NCBI GenBank assembly: GCA_028023455.1
Contig: JAQFVV010000994.1
Location: 1-64,000 of the forward strand
Length of the DNA stretch: 64,000 bases
From: Epiperipatus broadwayi
Taxonomy: Eukaryota > Onychophora > Udeonychophora > Euonychophora > Peripatidae
Reading direction: 5' to 3'
The translations under genes and the position numbers were made by a program. Positions 22,354-35,260 of this stretch are shown piece by piece. Positions within the stretch are counted from its first letter, which is position 1; the number at the start of each line of letters is the position of its first letter. The notes under the pieces are model-generated. The model was not told the origin of the DNA, searched no databases, and was given only the letters and a program-made list of their open reading frames with translations.

Positions 22354-25300
22354 GCTAACAGATTTAATAAGTATCAGGTATAATTAATTTAGTCTTTAGA
22401 CTTACAAACAATAACATTAAAGTCTGCATGATTTACTTCTTTATATGCCTAAAGTCTTTTTGGCATATTCAACAAAACATTTTTCTAATAACATTCAATA
22501 TTTGATATTAGATGATGGAATAGTCAAAAATATAAGGAATAAAATGCCATCATCAGTACCTTTTAGAAAATTTTGCACCATCACATCTAATATTTAGTTA
22601 AGATTTTGATAGTTAGCTGAAGGTCACTAAATAAAACTTCGGTACACATATTGAGAAGCATTTGGTGTTAATTCTTAGTTCATAAATTCTGCTGATAATA
22701 AGAACTTATTAAAATTAGATTTTACCTGGGAATTTATACTCTGACAACATTTTTCTCTGTAACATTTTCATTTGATTTGTAATTTATATGTTTATTTTTA
22801 AAATGCTTTAAATTTTAATTATATTTTCAATCAAAAGAAGGGAACCTGTTATATAAAAAAATAGCATTCTGTGACTTTAGATTTTTTTTTTTAGAAATAT
22901 TTTTTTGGGTGTACTGATTTGTATGACTTATTTTAAATTTAAAATTAAATTGAATTTTGTACATGCTGAATAATTAACAATTTATTCAATATATATTTAT
23001 ATCTCTGTTCTCTGTGTTGTTAAATATATAAGGAAGAATTTACAGTGCTAAATATTTTAAGTAATGTTTTAAGATTAAATCATTGCAACTGTTAAATGCC
23101 ATTATATTGACCTCTAGCATTAGCATATGTTAATACATTTTTAAAGACAAAATATATACTCTTTATCTTCTTTCTCCTTTATATATCTAGAGGATCGTCT
23201 ACAATGCCTTTGATGGAAGAAATGAAGTATTAATCAATCTGAAATTTATTTTTAAATATTTTTAGATTTGATTGACAAAACACACACACACACATATTAA
23301 ATTAAACATAGCACAATGTATATATGTAAATAAAGGGAATACATCACTTTCCTCAGGTTATAAATTAAAAGCACTCTGAATATTTAATAAAGAATCAAAA
23401 ATAGAAAGAATACTGTATTCTTGGAGTTCTGATATATTGCTTGCCTAATGTATGTGTCAATCAGGTTTAAAAATATTTAGAAATACATTTTTTATAGATT
23501 AAAAATTCAATCCTTTTAACTAAGATATTGAAGACAATCTTACAGATATATGAAGGAAGAAGATAAGGTATTTCTTTTGTTTTAAAATGTATTGCCATGT
23601 GCTAATGTTAGAAGGCAATTTAATTATATTTATGTTATAACATTGAGCTTTGGCAGAAGCTAAATGTTTAGTTAAAACTGTGCCAAGACACCTAAAAATA
23701 TTAATATAACTTATTGTGAATATTTTATAAAACTATAACTGTTATATATAAAAGCTGCTATATCAGTAACTGTAAAATAATTTTGACACAGGTAAATAAT
23801 AATGAGTTTTAATTTAAATAAATGTTTGAAATGTTAATCATTTTTAAAAGCTAGTAATGTTAATGCTAAAAATGTAATTTAGAGGTTAAAATGCTCATTT
23901 AATTTTAAAACTGTAAAACTGTTTTAAAAAGCTTATATTAATTTTAAATTTTAGAAGCTAACTTCAAATCCTACATTTGGGTTTGCTGATTTAAAACTAA
24001 AGCTATAATACTTAATTAACTTTGAATGCAAAACAGAATATTTTAGTTAAATATTTTAAAACTATTTAATTATTAAAAAAGTTTAATAAAGTTAGTAATT
24101 AAATTAGGGGACTTTTTTAAATAGTTGAATAAATGCTGAATGAGTGAATAAATATATTATATAGTTTAAATAATCTTAAAAGCAATTTAAAACATATTAT
24201 GAGATTTTTATAGATTTAAAATTGTAATAAATAAATGTTAAATTGTGACAATGTTGGATTGGTTAAAGATGTAATAAATTTTATATTATGTAATATTTTA
24301 TTTTATCCTGGTCTACTGTAAATTTTTTTTATTAATTATTTATATTCAAACCAGGAAAGATTTTTCAATTAATTCAAGTATCTAGACAAAAATTTATTTA
24401 TTATAAAGCTAACATTTTAATTAAATAATTTTTGATTAACAACTCAGAACAGAGGTTATAAGTTCAAAGGTAAATAAACAGTGTGGCCAAATGATCATAT
24501 GACCAAGGATATAAATAAGGTAAGATAGACATCTGACATTAGTCTACACCAGCCTCTCTTTATTTTTTCAAGGCTTTCAATCAATTTAATTGTGTAACAG
24601 TTGAATTTTAAACTCAACTAAATTTAAAAAAAAGTGTAATTTTCTTTAAAACTTGTATTGTATTAGCCATTATGTTAGGCTAAATTTATATCTTGACACA
24701 ATTGTCAGACTAGAGACACCAAGGGAACTGAAGTCTCTATAACTGCAATGGAATGGTAGTATAATTTGTTATTACAATATTTAGAATATTATTTTTAAAA
24801 TTTTCTATGATGAAAACATTCAAAAATTATTGTTATTGCTATTTCTATGACTGGAGAACATTTGTCAATTTTAGATATGAATGGAATGTCTATATAATAA
24901 TTAAAATTTCCAAGGAATATCTAATTCTACTATTGGCAAGAATATTAGTAAAATGCTAATAATTTCTTAATAGCTTTTTCATAATATTATTCAGTCAATA
25001 TACTATATAAAATTAATTTACATAGAATAAAGAATGTAATTTAAATAAGAACTGTAAATTGACATTGCAAATATTTTTAGATATTCAGTAATAATTAATT
25101 GTGCAAAAAATAATTGACTAAAAATAATTTATAATTCAATAATAATGATTTTATTTGTGCTACATCATTTCTTTAAAAGATGCTATTTATTATTATTAAA
25201 AAAAAAAACAGTACAAAGATTTTTTTTTATCAGTATTATAATGATTTTTGTTTACTCTCCCATTGAAAGAGAAAAGAAATAATTTCTCTTAAGATGGGGT

Positions 25301-27190
25301 AATAAAATTTATCTTACTATGAACTGTTTATCTATGTGAATTTTAAAATGTTTACTTCATAAATGAAAACACCAAACTTTTCCTGCAATAATGACATTTC
25401 AATCAATGAATTAGAATATTTTTTTAATTTCTTAATAACTTTATAAAACCTGCACAAATGTTTAAAACTCATAAATGATTTCTTCCCTCTGTACATCGCT
25501 ATGGAAACTGATAAACATCACAAGATCACCATTGAGTGGTGATACTATAGAGAGTTTTGCCTGTTATGGAAACTGATGAGATCTTGAAGATTATAGCTAA
25601 ATCAAATATTCTCATCTGCAAATGTTCAACGATGTTAATAAATAATAATAATTGAAGTGTTTTATTGCCCTCTATGATGTTGTAATATCAATTTAAAATA
25701 CTTTGCTCAATAGATTAATTAAACTTAATAAACCTAAATTAAGAATTTTTGATATATTTACTGCAGTACTTTGGATTTTTATTAGACTTTAATTCTATGA
25801 ATACATTTAATGGATGGTCATTAACTTATTATATACTTGATAATAGAATGAATTGAATTTACCCAGAATATTTGAAGAAATACATTATACACTTTCTAAT
25901 TATATTATATATTATAGTATTTTAATATTATCTTATATAATGGATGTGTGGTATCTACAAGATGCAGCCTTCTTCATATTCAAGTAATGGATAATAAGTC
26001 AAGAATGAAACAGAAGGTTATTATTATTTAATATAATTTATTTATGGTAAAAAATATTGAATTTGTTTACATTATGTTTTTTTTTTTACTATGTTATAAT
26101 AATCATATATTATTGTTCATGTTATATGCTAAATATTTAAAAATATTAAGGATTAAAGTACTTTATCATGTAAACATATTTTGAAATAGTATGTACCTGT
26201 TTTTAAAAATATAAATAATTTATTTATGAATGTATATTATGTTGTTGTAAACTGAACAAGCTGATATATATTTCTATGATTTATTTGTTATTATTGACTA
26301 ATGTTAATAAAACCATATTTGATATTAATTAATTGTTGTGTTTATCATATTTCACACTGGATAATTGTTGTAGTATTTTGTTACAAATAATAGAATTATT
26401 CTTTCTATATTTAGAAATGCTTTTATATGCCAGTGTATTTTATGGATGGTAGGTAATCTCCAGCATTAATGTTGCTAGATTATTTTTTATTATGTGTTGT
26501 TCTGCTAGCTTTTGTATGCTTATGACATATACTTTAGAAATTGTAGCTAAATCTCTTTCTATTCTAAGGCAATTCCTATTTAATAATTTGTCCCTGATGT
26601 ACATTCTCATTATTTTCCTGGACTAGTGAGAAAGACCTAAATCCTTTATTAACCCTCAAAAGCAGGTGCATCCTATGGAGCAATGCTATCATACTTTTAC
26701 TTTGCCTTACTTAATGATTATTGAAAGATTAATTTTGCTTATAGTGTTAGCATGTTTAATAAAGCATGTGTAAGATTTTACCATGGCCTTTCTTGGCATT
26801 TTTAATGGTATTATCAAAGTATCAAGGATTTCTACTTTATCTTTCATTCTTAGTCAGCTTTAAATGTGAAAAATACATTGTGTGTCAATCTTATATTTGA
26901 ACTTTGCTAGTTGTAAGGGCTAAATATGATAAACAAATGATTTTTAAAATTTGTAAAGTTTATTTTGGGCATAAGTAGATAATATACATCTACCTTATAA
27001 CTTCTTCATCAATGTATTGGTAAGCTATTATTATTTTTATTATTATTGAATATGAAAAATATTCATATAAGAGATACTACTGAATGATGGTTATTATCAT
27101 AGTATGAATGAGATAATAAATGAAAACTTTTGATAATGAAATAATTCAAAAAAGTTACTTTAATATAATAGATTATTTTGCTAACATGTT
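22352..27190. other. Long AT-rich non-coding stretch
   Basis: No gene, RNA gene or defined mobile element is recognised in nearly 5 kb. A short (CA)n lies at 23280-23295. Could belong to an upstream intron or 5' flank of the ro gene. Confidence 0.45.
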
Positions 27191-27191
27191 G

Positions 27192-27210
27192 GATTATTAT
27201 TATTATTATT

Positions 27211-27253
<43 letters not shown>
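27192..27253. repeat. (ATT)n-(ATC)n compound microsatellite
   Basis: About seven ATT/ATT-type triplets switch into about fourteen ATC triplets. The poly-methionine open frame on the minus strand is only a by-product of this repeat. Confidence 0.95.
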
Positions 27254-28813
27254 ATATGAATGATTATTTTTGCTAATGCAATGAAGTGTATTTTAATAAA
27301 GCAGTATGTTACTTTTAATTTTTGATCCTTCTGATAAATTTTGCAGGAGCTACTTTGTGAAAATATTTGATCTATATGGACTTAAAGATGGACTAATTGT
27401 AAATTTTGTTATTTTTCTGTAAATAAATCTTTGTTAATGTTAGTTAAGTATTTTTTCATAGTCGTTTATTTGTATCAATTCACTAGTTAATTAGAAATCA
27501 TCTCAATTATCAAACATAAATCATTTTAAACATTAATTAAAATTTTAAATGCTTATAAAATGTTATACAATTATTTTAATATATTTACTATGAGAATACA
27601 TGACATTTGAATTTACGAGAGTTAATATTTATTAAATTATTAAGCATTAGTAGAACATCCAAGAAAGATGTATTTACGTAGTAAAAAGTTATAATTTGTT
27701 TGGTCAATTTGAATCATTTTAATTAATTAAATTTTCTTATGTCAGATCACTGCACATTTATTTTAAATCATTTTCATGTTAGAAGATTATTGTTGTTATT
27801 ATTTTGATAAGATTCAATTTGTACAAGAACATAATTTATATTTAAAAGATATTAAATAGATTTATTTTAAGATGTTTATGATGGCTACCAATCCTATACC
27901 CATTCTTAATATCTGGGTATAATCTTAGCTTATTATTTATTTTATTTAAATTTAAGAGATCATGTTATTGTTGGATTTTAGTGAGTTAGTTAGTAATAGT
28001 ATTATTATAATTATAATAAGACATTAGCTTAAGGGAAGTGTATGTTTTATTTATCATATTTTAACTAGAATTTTGTTTGATAGTGAATAAATCTAAAGAA
28101 TCAAAAGGATTTATGAAAACATCTTATTCTGAGATATCTTATATAATTTCATAAACCATATTATTAAATTTATTGTAATATTGAAATTTTACATTCAAAA
28201 AATAAATTTTGAGTGGCATAAATTTTAAAAGAACATTTCAAATATTTCAAGAATTAAATATTATTTTATGTGATCAAAGCAATGAGATGCTTAGAAGGTG
28301 CTTGTAAGAGAATTAGAAGTTTTTTACAAGGTGAATAAGAAATGATAGTTGTATTAGATCTTAAAAAAGGAAACTTTAAATGTAAACTTAGTGGCATATG
28401 TTTATAATACTAAAATTCTTTTATGTATGCCAGATTTGAGTTGAGGTTTCTTCTAAAATTCTTAATAGTGTTACTTTGCATTTCATTATATTTTATTAAA
28501 ATGCTTATTCTGTATATCTTGGTATTGTGACATAGGTTATTATTTGAACTTGCTGAGTATAGTTATAGGTAATAGCATTTATCATTTATAGTTTTACATT
28601 TATGATTTTAGCTCAAACAACATACAGTGTTGTTGATGCTGTTATTATACTGCTGTTATGAAATAGGCATCATCTTGTCTATCTTACTAAGATACAAAAT
28701 GGACCTTCGTTATCAAGAAGTATAGTATTTTAACTCTTATATTTGTGCTCCCTGCACACTAATTTTATTTATAGGTTATGAAATGGCATGTCTTTTAGTT
28801 ATTCTTCTTCTTG

Positions 28814-28814
<1 letters not shown>
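27254..28814. other. AT-rich non-coding stretch
   Basis: No feature is recognised. Confidence 0.45.

Positions 28815-28911
<97 letters not shown>
28815..28911. repeat. (TA)n microsatellite
   Basis: About 97 bp of uninterrupted alternating TA. The Tyr-Ile open frames on both strands are artefacts of it. It abuts the first unit of the adjacent tandem repeat. Confidence 0.97.
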
Positions 28912-28912
<1 letters not shown>

Positions 28913-31575
28913 TAAAACCAGTCACCACTTCAACAATCCCAATATCAATAACAATCAACAATCTCAAATGGTTATCGACGTAATCTCCTTTAACAATAAA
29001 GGTGAAATTCCACCACTTTTATTTATGGCCTAGTATATTTACATAGACACTAAAGATTGCAACTTGACCACATAGAGTGAAATTATTGATACAAAGAAAT
29101 TTAAATAAACATCCTTAAACAGGTGAATATAATCTGTTCTGAATGCAGACTAATAAATAGTCAATTATAACATTACAAATTTGCAATTATAATTTTTAAA
29201 TTGCACCCAAATTATTACTTAAATAATAAGTGTAATAATGCATAAGACTAAACAGGTTTATAAGTAATCATTAAAACCATTCATCACTGTAGACAATCCC
29301 AATATCAATAACAATCAACAATGTCAAATGGTTATCAAGGCAATCTCCTTTAACAATAAAGGTAAAATTCCTCACCTTTATTTATGGTCTAGTGCAGTGG
29401 TCGTCTGCAATGTAATTTTAATGGTCCACAAAGAAATTCAGATATTATTTAAATTCGCTAAGATCATTTAATAAAATTTTTAAATAAAAAATAAATTTTG
29501 TTTAAGCTGTATTATATGTAAAATAGAAAAAGAACATTATATTGCTAATTGATTTTTTACAAAATACTACTGTGACTTGCAAAACAACTACCTCAAAGGC
29601 ATTTTATTAACCCCTACTCAGTCAGCAGCATAGAAAAAGTAAAAAAAAAATAAGAATACCCAATTCTGTACAATTGACTAGACATCAAATTTGACTATAG
29701 CACACCCTTGATAATTGGGTGAACTAAAACTAAAAATTTTTATTAAGAATTTTGAAGGAAAACACGTATATAAAAATATTAAAAAATAAAAAACTATTCT
29801 TTATTAATCTTAAATATTTATTTTTTAATCTTATATAATTTTTGTAGATACAAATTAGAAAATTACACATATAAAATGTAACAAATATGTATTTATACAT
29901 TCATTTATTTTTCCGAAATAAAATGAACATTATATTAACAAAAAATGGTAGTTGTTCTGACCATGACATGCGGCTGCTTGATGGTGCTGTTGCTTGCAAA
30001 AATAATAAAATGTAACATTACCAAATCGATAATTTTTTTGGTTTCTGCTCTCTGCTAATTTTTTAAAGTATTTTTAAAAAATTTCTAATGGTATTTAACA
30101 GAATTTACATTTAAAAAATATATAAAACAAAGAGTTTGAAATGTGTATTATTTTCTGAATGCAAATTAGAATAAATACATGCACTAGTCTGAGAAAACCA
30201 AGCTGGCAGCGCATAATGCTGGAAGGTACAGGGGCCTCTGATGGTTTTGCTGATTTGAAGGAGTAGCCAATACATATTCTAGTCTGAGCAAACCGATATT
30301 ATGATTTCAAAAACAACGGACAATGGAAGCCATTGTATTACTCTCATAGCTGTTCTCCCACAAATGTGCCTTTTTGCATGACTTATGTGAAATGCTTCAA
30401 CAACCTACCCTTTTGCAATTATTTTCACCTTCAAAGATGTGTAGAGAAATGGGGTGATAAACTTACAATTATTAGTATGTAATAGTACATCTGGTAAGGT
30501 ATAAGATCCTTAATTCGAATGACATACACCCTCACAATCTACGGTAATGATCTATGAAGTGTGTGCTATTTCCATAGTGACACAAAGCACAGTGTGCAAA
30601 GGCATTTACACCTGCTAATGGATAATATGAACAGAACTGTTTTAGAGGCTGTACATTGGGCTGCATAAACAGCATATTTCTGTGCTTTTGCAAGTAACCG
30701 CTCCACCAAGTGGACACAAAACAAAATAACACATAATTCTTTAACAAATTATAAAATATACAAAATACAAACTTAGTTTTACTTTTATATAATTCAAAAT
30801 AAAAACAAATAATTACAAAAAACTTACACAAAAATTATATTAGTATAATATTCTAATTTATTTTGTACTTTAAGTTCAATATTACAATCATTTAAGTATT
30901 TCTTTATATTTATATCTAATAAATCTCCATTCACAATGACCTATTTGTGTGAAAAAACATTCTCAACTGTAATATCAAAAACAAGTATCGGTTTGAAATA
31001 GAAACTCCTTTACATGTAGAGGTGACATCATTGCAACCAAGAATTAGTAAAATAAATTTAAACCAAGAGCAGCAAATGTCACACTAACTTAATATATATT
31101 CTTATTATTCATTAATATTTTTGTGTTAAAATTATTAATATATAAATAAATATATATGTATATCATACTCAATGCTTGTATTAATTCGTATCTTTAAAAA
31201 TTATGTTAATGGTCCACAATATCTAAAAGGTTACCAACCACTGGTCTAGTATATTTATATAGACACTAAAGATTGCAGCTTGACCACATAGATTGAAATC
31301 ATTGATAGAGAGAAGTTTAAATAAGCCTCCTTAAACAGGTAAATATAAGCTGTTGTGAAAGCAGACTAATAAATAGTCAATTATAACAATACAAATTTGC
31401 AATTATAATTTTCAAATTGCACCCAAAGTTATACTTAAATAAGTATAATAATGCTTAAGGCTAAATAGGTTTATAAGTTATCATTAAAATCAGTCACCAC
31501 TTAGACAATCCCAATATCAATAAAAATCAGTAATCTCAAATGGTTATCAATCTTTATATATATGTGTGTGTGTGT
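28912..31575. repeat. Tandem repeat of about 360-bp units, split by a hAT insertion
   Basis: The block CAATCCCAATATCAATA occurs at 28932, 29294 and 31506. After removing the 1849-bp insertion and one 8-bp target copy, the spacing is 362 and about 355 bp, so there are two full units and a partial third. Other shared blocks are CTAGTATATTTA and AACTTGACCACATAGA-like segments. The units are mutually diverged. No coding content is visible. Confidence 0.85.
29395..31243 (+). mobile_element. hAT-superfamily DNA transposon, decayed (1849 bp)
   Basis: The element starts CAGTGGTCG and ends CCAACCACTG (inverted CAGTGGTTGG), a classic hAT terminus, and is flanked by 8-bp duplications GTCTAGTG / GTCTAGTA. 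Near the right end (about 30920-31060, plus strand) a TYLCEKTFS stretch, then ETPLHVEV, then LQPRISK reads like the hATC dimerisation end of ZBED-type transposases, with a frameshift and stop. The rest of the transposase is not readable. The outer tandem repeat resumes exactly after the duplication. Confidence 0.85.
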
Positions 31576-33488
31576 GATAAATTTCCAATAGGTAAATCAT
31601 CCCAAAGCTTTAAAAAATCATAGAATCTATAATCTGTTGTCAAAATAATTTCTATAGATAAAAAATATAAATTGCCAATAGCTAAACAATTTCTAAATGT
31701 AAATCACATGATGTTTTTTAAAGATTAAATAAATCATAGAATCTGCAATCTACTGTCAAGGCAATCTCTTTTAGAGATTCCGTGACATAGCAATTTATAT
31801 TATTTGCTAGCAAATTCCAAACACTTTCCTGTCAATAAATGTTTCAAAAGCATAGATGTCCATTTATTGGTGGAAAAATACGTGTCTCATTTCTAGCATG
31901 TGTGAAAAGTAGTTCCTTCCATAATGTTACATATATATACAGGCATGTGTAACTATCTTTGTGTCACAAAAGGTTTAATTAGAAATAAAATTCTGTATAC
32001 TGATAGTGAGTTTAAAATAAGCTTTATTTAGCAACTCACTATTTAGAATAGCATTTAAATGTATATCTATCTTCTTTTAAGCATATATAAACTGCTTGAA
32101 ACATGGCTGTTGCTTATGTTTAAGCATAATTATGCAATAAAAATTCTTGTTGCATAAAATTCTCATGTTACATTGTCTATTAGTCTTTGCATTATTCATT
32201 TCTACTCTACTTTTATTTGAATGCTTCCATGTCTCTTTACATTATTATTTTTTTAAAACAAATATTTTAAATTATACATTTTTTTTTCAAATTCCACAAA
32301 TCTGAGTCCTCTCCCATATTTGTCACTACAATCAAATTTACTCACAGCATTTTGATCTTTCAATTGTTTACCAATTCTAGGTTTAAAGTCTCCATGATAA
32401 TTAAAAATTCTCTACTTTTTAATCATACTGAAAATAAGTTGGGGAGCATCAAACCTGAATTATTTATATTTAACCCTTTACATCTTCCCCATGTTGTGCT
32501 TTTGTCTTCATTACTCATTGCACTTATATTTACCATAACCATCATTTTTTCCCTAACTCCTCAATATTAAACAATGTTCTATTTTATATTGGACAGTTCT
32601 TCCAATTTATGTAATCTTTCCTTACTTGAATGTGCTTTGCAGTTATAAATAGCTAAATAAAAACTTAGCATCGAGTGGCAGTCTAGGTGTGCAATCTGGT
32701 GATTCTTAGCCTTTTTTGTCCTTGACCACTAACTCGGGCTTGACAGATAACTTTAGAATCAAAATGGTGGCCGTAATTTAGTTTGATCTGTCATAATATT
32801 ATAAAAAATTATTCGCATGCACACACATTCATCCTGCCTTCAAAAAAACTCAACTGTTGTTTCAGTCAAAGGTTATGGTGTATCTTCTTCTTAAACTCCG
32901 AAGTATAAAGTTGGTAAACTCATTATTCCGATTGATTCAATTTGGTGAATAGCATGTTCATGTTCGTTTATTATATGAATAACAGCTGCATAAAAATATA
33001 TAGAGTGGACAAACAGAATTTCTTTTCCTAGGTTTTGTTAAGGTCTCAAAGAGAAATCAAACGATCTCCTTTCAGTTGCAGCAAATTTCTTTTTACAGCG
33101 ATAGAAGATATTAAACTTAATTTATTAATTTATGTACATATATAATCAAAACAATTATGTTTTTGTTGTTTGTTTCAGAGTTTAAAATATTTTTATCACC
33201 CACTTATTTAATAAAACAATTAATGAATCTCTCCTTGTTGGGATCTTTACAAATTCCTTTTGGATATTTTATTAATAGTAAAGCTATCTAAAAAAAATAT
33301 TTGCTAAATAAATAAAATTGATCATATTTTATGCATTCATTCGTTAAATTTTTTTAAAAACTACTTCTCTCCTCACTTTTTGCAAAAGTATTACTTTTTC
33401 ATGATAATATAAAACGATATTTACAATAACATTTTCTACAATAATCCTAATTCCCATATTGCATGCACAATAATATAAAAAGATAAAT
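31576..33488. other. Non-coding stretch upstream of the homeobox exon
   Basis: A 31-36 bp block (ATCATAGAATCT then AATCTRYTGTCAA) is repeated at about 31618 and 31735. A hAT-terminus-like GTGATTCTTAGCC lies near 32698 but has no partner. No upstream ro exon could be identified by eye. Confidence 0.4.
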
Positions 33489-33562
33489 AATATTTACTGA
33501 GGCTATAACCACTATCGCATTTTTACACGCATATTATCGAGGTTATAGCCTCAGTAAATATT
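33489..33562. repeat. Perfect 22-bp hairpin 105 bp upstream of the homeobox exon
   Basis: AATATTTACTGAGGCTATAA plus CC at 33489-33510 is the exact reverse complement of 33541-33562, with a 30-bp loop. The flank out to 33602 matches the repeat at 15643-15703, so this is likely a small MITE-family member that landed just before the ro splice acceptor. Confidence 0.85.
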
Positions 33563-33667
33563 ACTTACGTAATCAATGTGCGTTTAATAAATTTATAATT
33601 ATAAAAAGATAAAATAAAATTAAAATAAACTATTGTTTAAAATTATACTTTATATCACTGTTTGCAG

Positions 33668-33902
33668 TTCCTAGAAGAAGAAGAAAAGAAAATCGTCAAA
33701 GACGGCAAAGAACGACGTTTACAAGTGAACAAACTTTAAGGTTGGAAATGGAATACCACAGAAACGAATACATAAGTAGACCTAGAAGGTTTGAATTGGC
33801 CGAAAGTCTAGACTTGACAGAAACACAAATAAAGATATGGTTTCAAAACAGAAGAGCTAAAGACAAAAGAATTGAAAAGGCTCAACTTGATCAACAATAC
33901 AG
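33668..33902 (+). CDS. ro: rough-type homeobox exon (homeodomain)
   Basis: This internal exon runs from the acceptor TTTGCAG (33661-33667) to the donor AG/GTAAAT at 33902/33903. It starts at the second codon position and ends after two bases of a codon, with no stop in its 77 full codons. It encodes a complete 60-residue homeodomain (33697-33876) with R5, F8, L16, W48, F49, Q50, N51 and R53; helix 3 reads [17 protein letters not shown]. The [15 protein letters not shown] stretch and the DKRIEKAQ tail are hallmarks of rough, a DNA-binding transcription factor that in Drosophila patterns the eye. Upstream exons were not found; the gene continues at 62749. Gene identity rests on family recognition, without a database comparison. 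Confidence 0.93.
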
Positions 33903-34429
33903 GTAAATATAATCTGACTTTTTAATTATTGCTAATGATAGATAAAAAGTGCTTTAAAGCTAAAGCTAAAACTTAAAAAAAAAGAAAAGAACAATAATAA
34001 ATAAATAAGCAGTAGCAACTAAACATGAAGCATTAGCATTATCAAGAAAACAAATGTAATACTCAGTTTTTTGATATAAAATATAAATATGTCATAAAAA
34101 ACTATACAGATTCTAAAGCAGTTTACCCTTAGTTACCAAACTATAACATGTATATATCATTTCGATTTATAATTAACAGAAATTGTGGGCTGTTTTTTTA
34201 GTTAAATCATTTCTGCCATTTTTGGAATAAAAATGTTATTTTTTTTTTAAAAAAAAAAACGTTATAAAGATAGATGCTGCAAGCAATAATATGTGGAGTA
34301 AGATTAATTGACTATTTTTTTTTATATAAAAAAGTGACATTAAATACATAATCTGATACAAAATTAAAAATTGTTTTGATAGACTAATGTCGTAAAATCT
34401 TGATAGCCTCTCTATTTCTTTTTAGTTTT

Positions 34430-35260
34430 TTTTTTTTATAATTGTTTTTAAGTCTGAGTGAAAGCAGCTTTATTTATGATGCATTTATTGAAGTCATTAA
34501 CGATTACGGTATTGCATATTTTTTTGTAAAGATAATTTTTGTTGCAGAAAAAAAATCTGTTCTAATTAATAATGAGATGAATATTTTAATTGTCTATCTG
34601 TATATGTGTTTTTGTTTTCTGAAAGCAGGAAATAATAAAAGATCATTCTGTTTTATGGTGGTCAATACATCAAGAAAGAGTAGTTTGTCATCAGTTTCTG
34701 TTTCCATTGTGAATTTAATTTGAGAAGTGATACTGTTTATGTATGAAAAAAGATTATATAGATTATCTTTAATATATGAGTCGTTTATATATCTCATATA
34801 GATAGATAGTTTAAAAGGTGCTGATTTTAAAAGATGTATTTTTATGCTTTCAATAAGTAAAATAAATACCAATTCTAGAGATGGGAAAATCTTTTGGAAT
34901 AACAAGCGCTTATTTATAATGTTGTTCATTATACACACAATAAGTGTTTAAAAGATAATAGTTACAAAGCAGTGACATAATTTGTCAGATTAAAATAACA
35001 TGCTATTATATTTAAAGCTTCAACGATAGGAAATATTTGTTTACAAAAAATGTTGACAAAGTTAACCAGAACATCATTTGAATCAATCATTAATTTTTTA
35101 AATATAAATATAAAATGTTTATATTTTTTCAATGTCTAACTTTAGAGATGATATTATAGGTTATATTATATTGATCACAACATTAGTGTAATCATTGCAG
35201 GATGAATGATGGCATTGGTTTTATGTATTTCTGTAATTGTAGAATTTGGGGCAAGCAAAA
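34430..35260 (-). pseudogene. Penelope-like element reverse-transcriptase relic
   Basis: Read on the minus strand in broken frames. Near 35200-35240 there is a KYIKPM/KPN-like segment. At 35010-35084 a DSNDVLVNF, then PIVEALNII order matches the PLE DVLVSFDV ... EALNII block. In the open stretch 34594-34938, YMRYINDSYI stands where the RT active site lies (YIND instead of Y-x-DD), followed by LFSYINSI and IKFTMETETDDKLLFLDVL, typical of PLE RT. Next comes FRKQKHIYR, the counterpart of the YRKPTHT motif. Frameshifts and the altered catalytic Asp mark it as dead. It lies antisense to ro. Confidence 0.7.

Noticed and set aside
25560-25600. CTGATGAGATCTTGAAG as a possible hammerhead core
   Set aside because: No GAAA follows at the right distance and no stem I partner exists.
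27063-27254. Minus-strand frame beginning with a run of methionines
   Set aside because: It is the translation of the (ATC)n/(ATT)n microsatellite.
28776-29033. Tyr-Ile repeat frames on both strands
   Set aside because: Artefact of the uninterrupted (TA)n tract.
30532-30831. 99-codon minus-strand frame
   Set aside because: It lies inside the hAT element on the strand opposite its readable transposase end, with low-complexity composition and no motif.
32690-32800. GTGATTCTTAGCCTTTTTT as a hAT terminus
   Set aside because: No matching inverted end or 8-bp duplication was found nearby.
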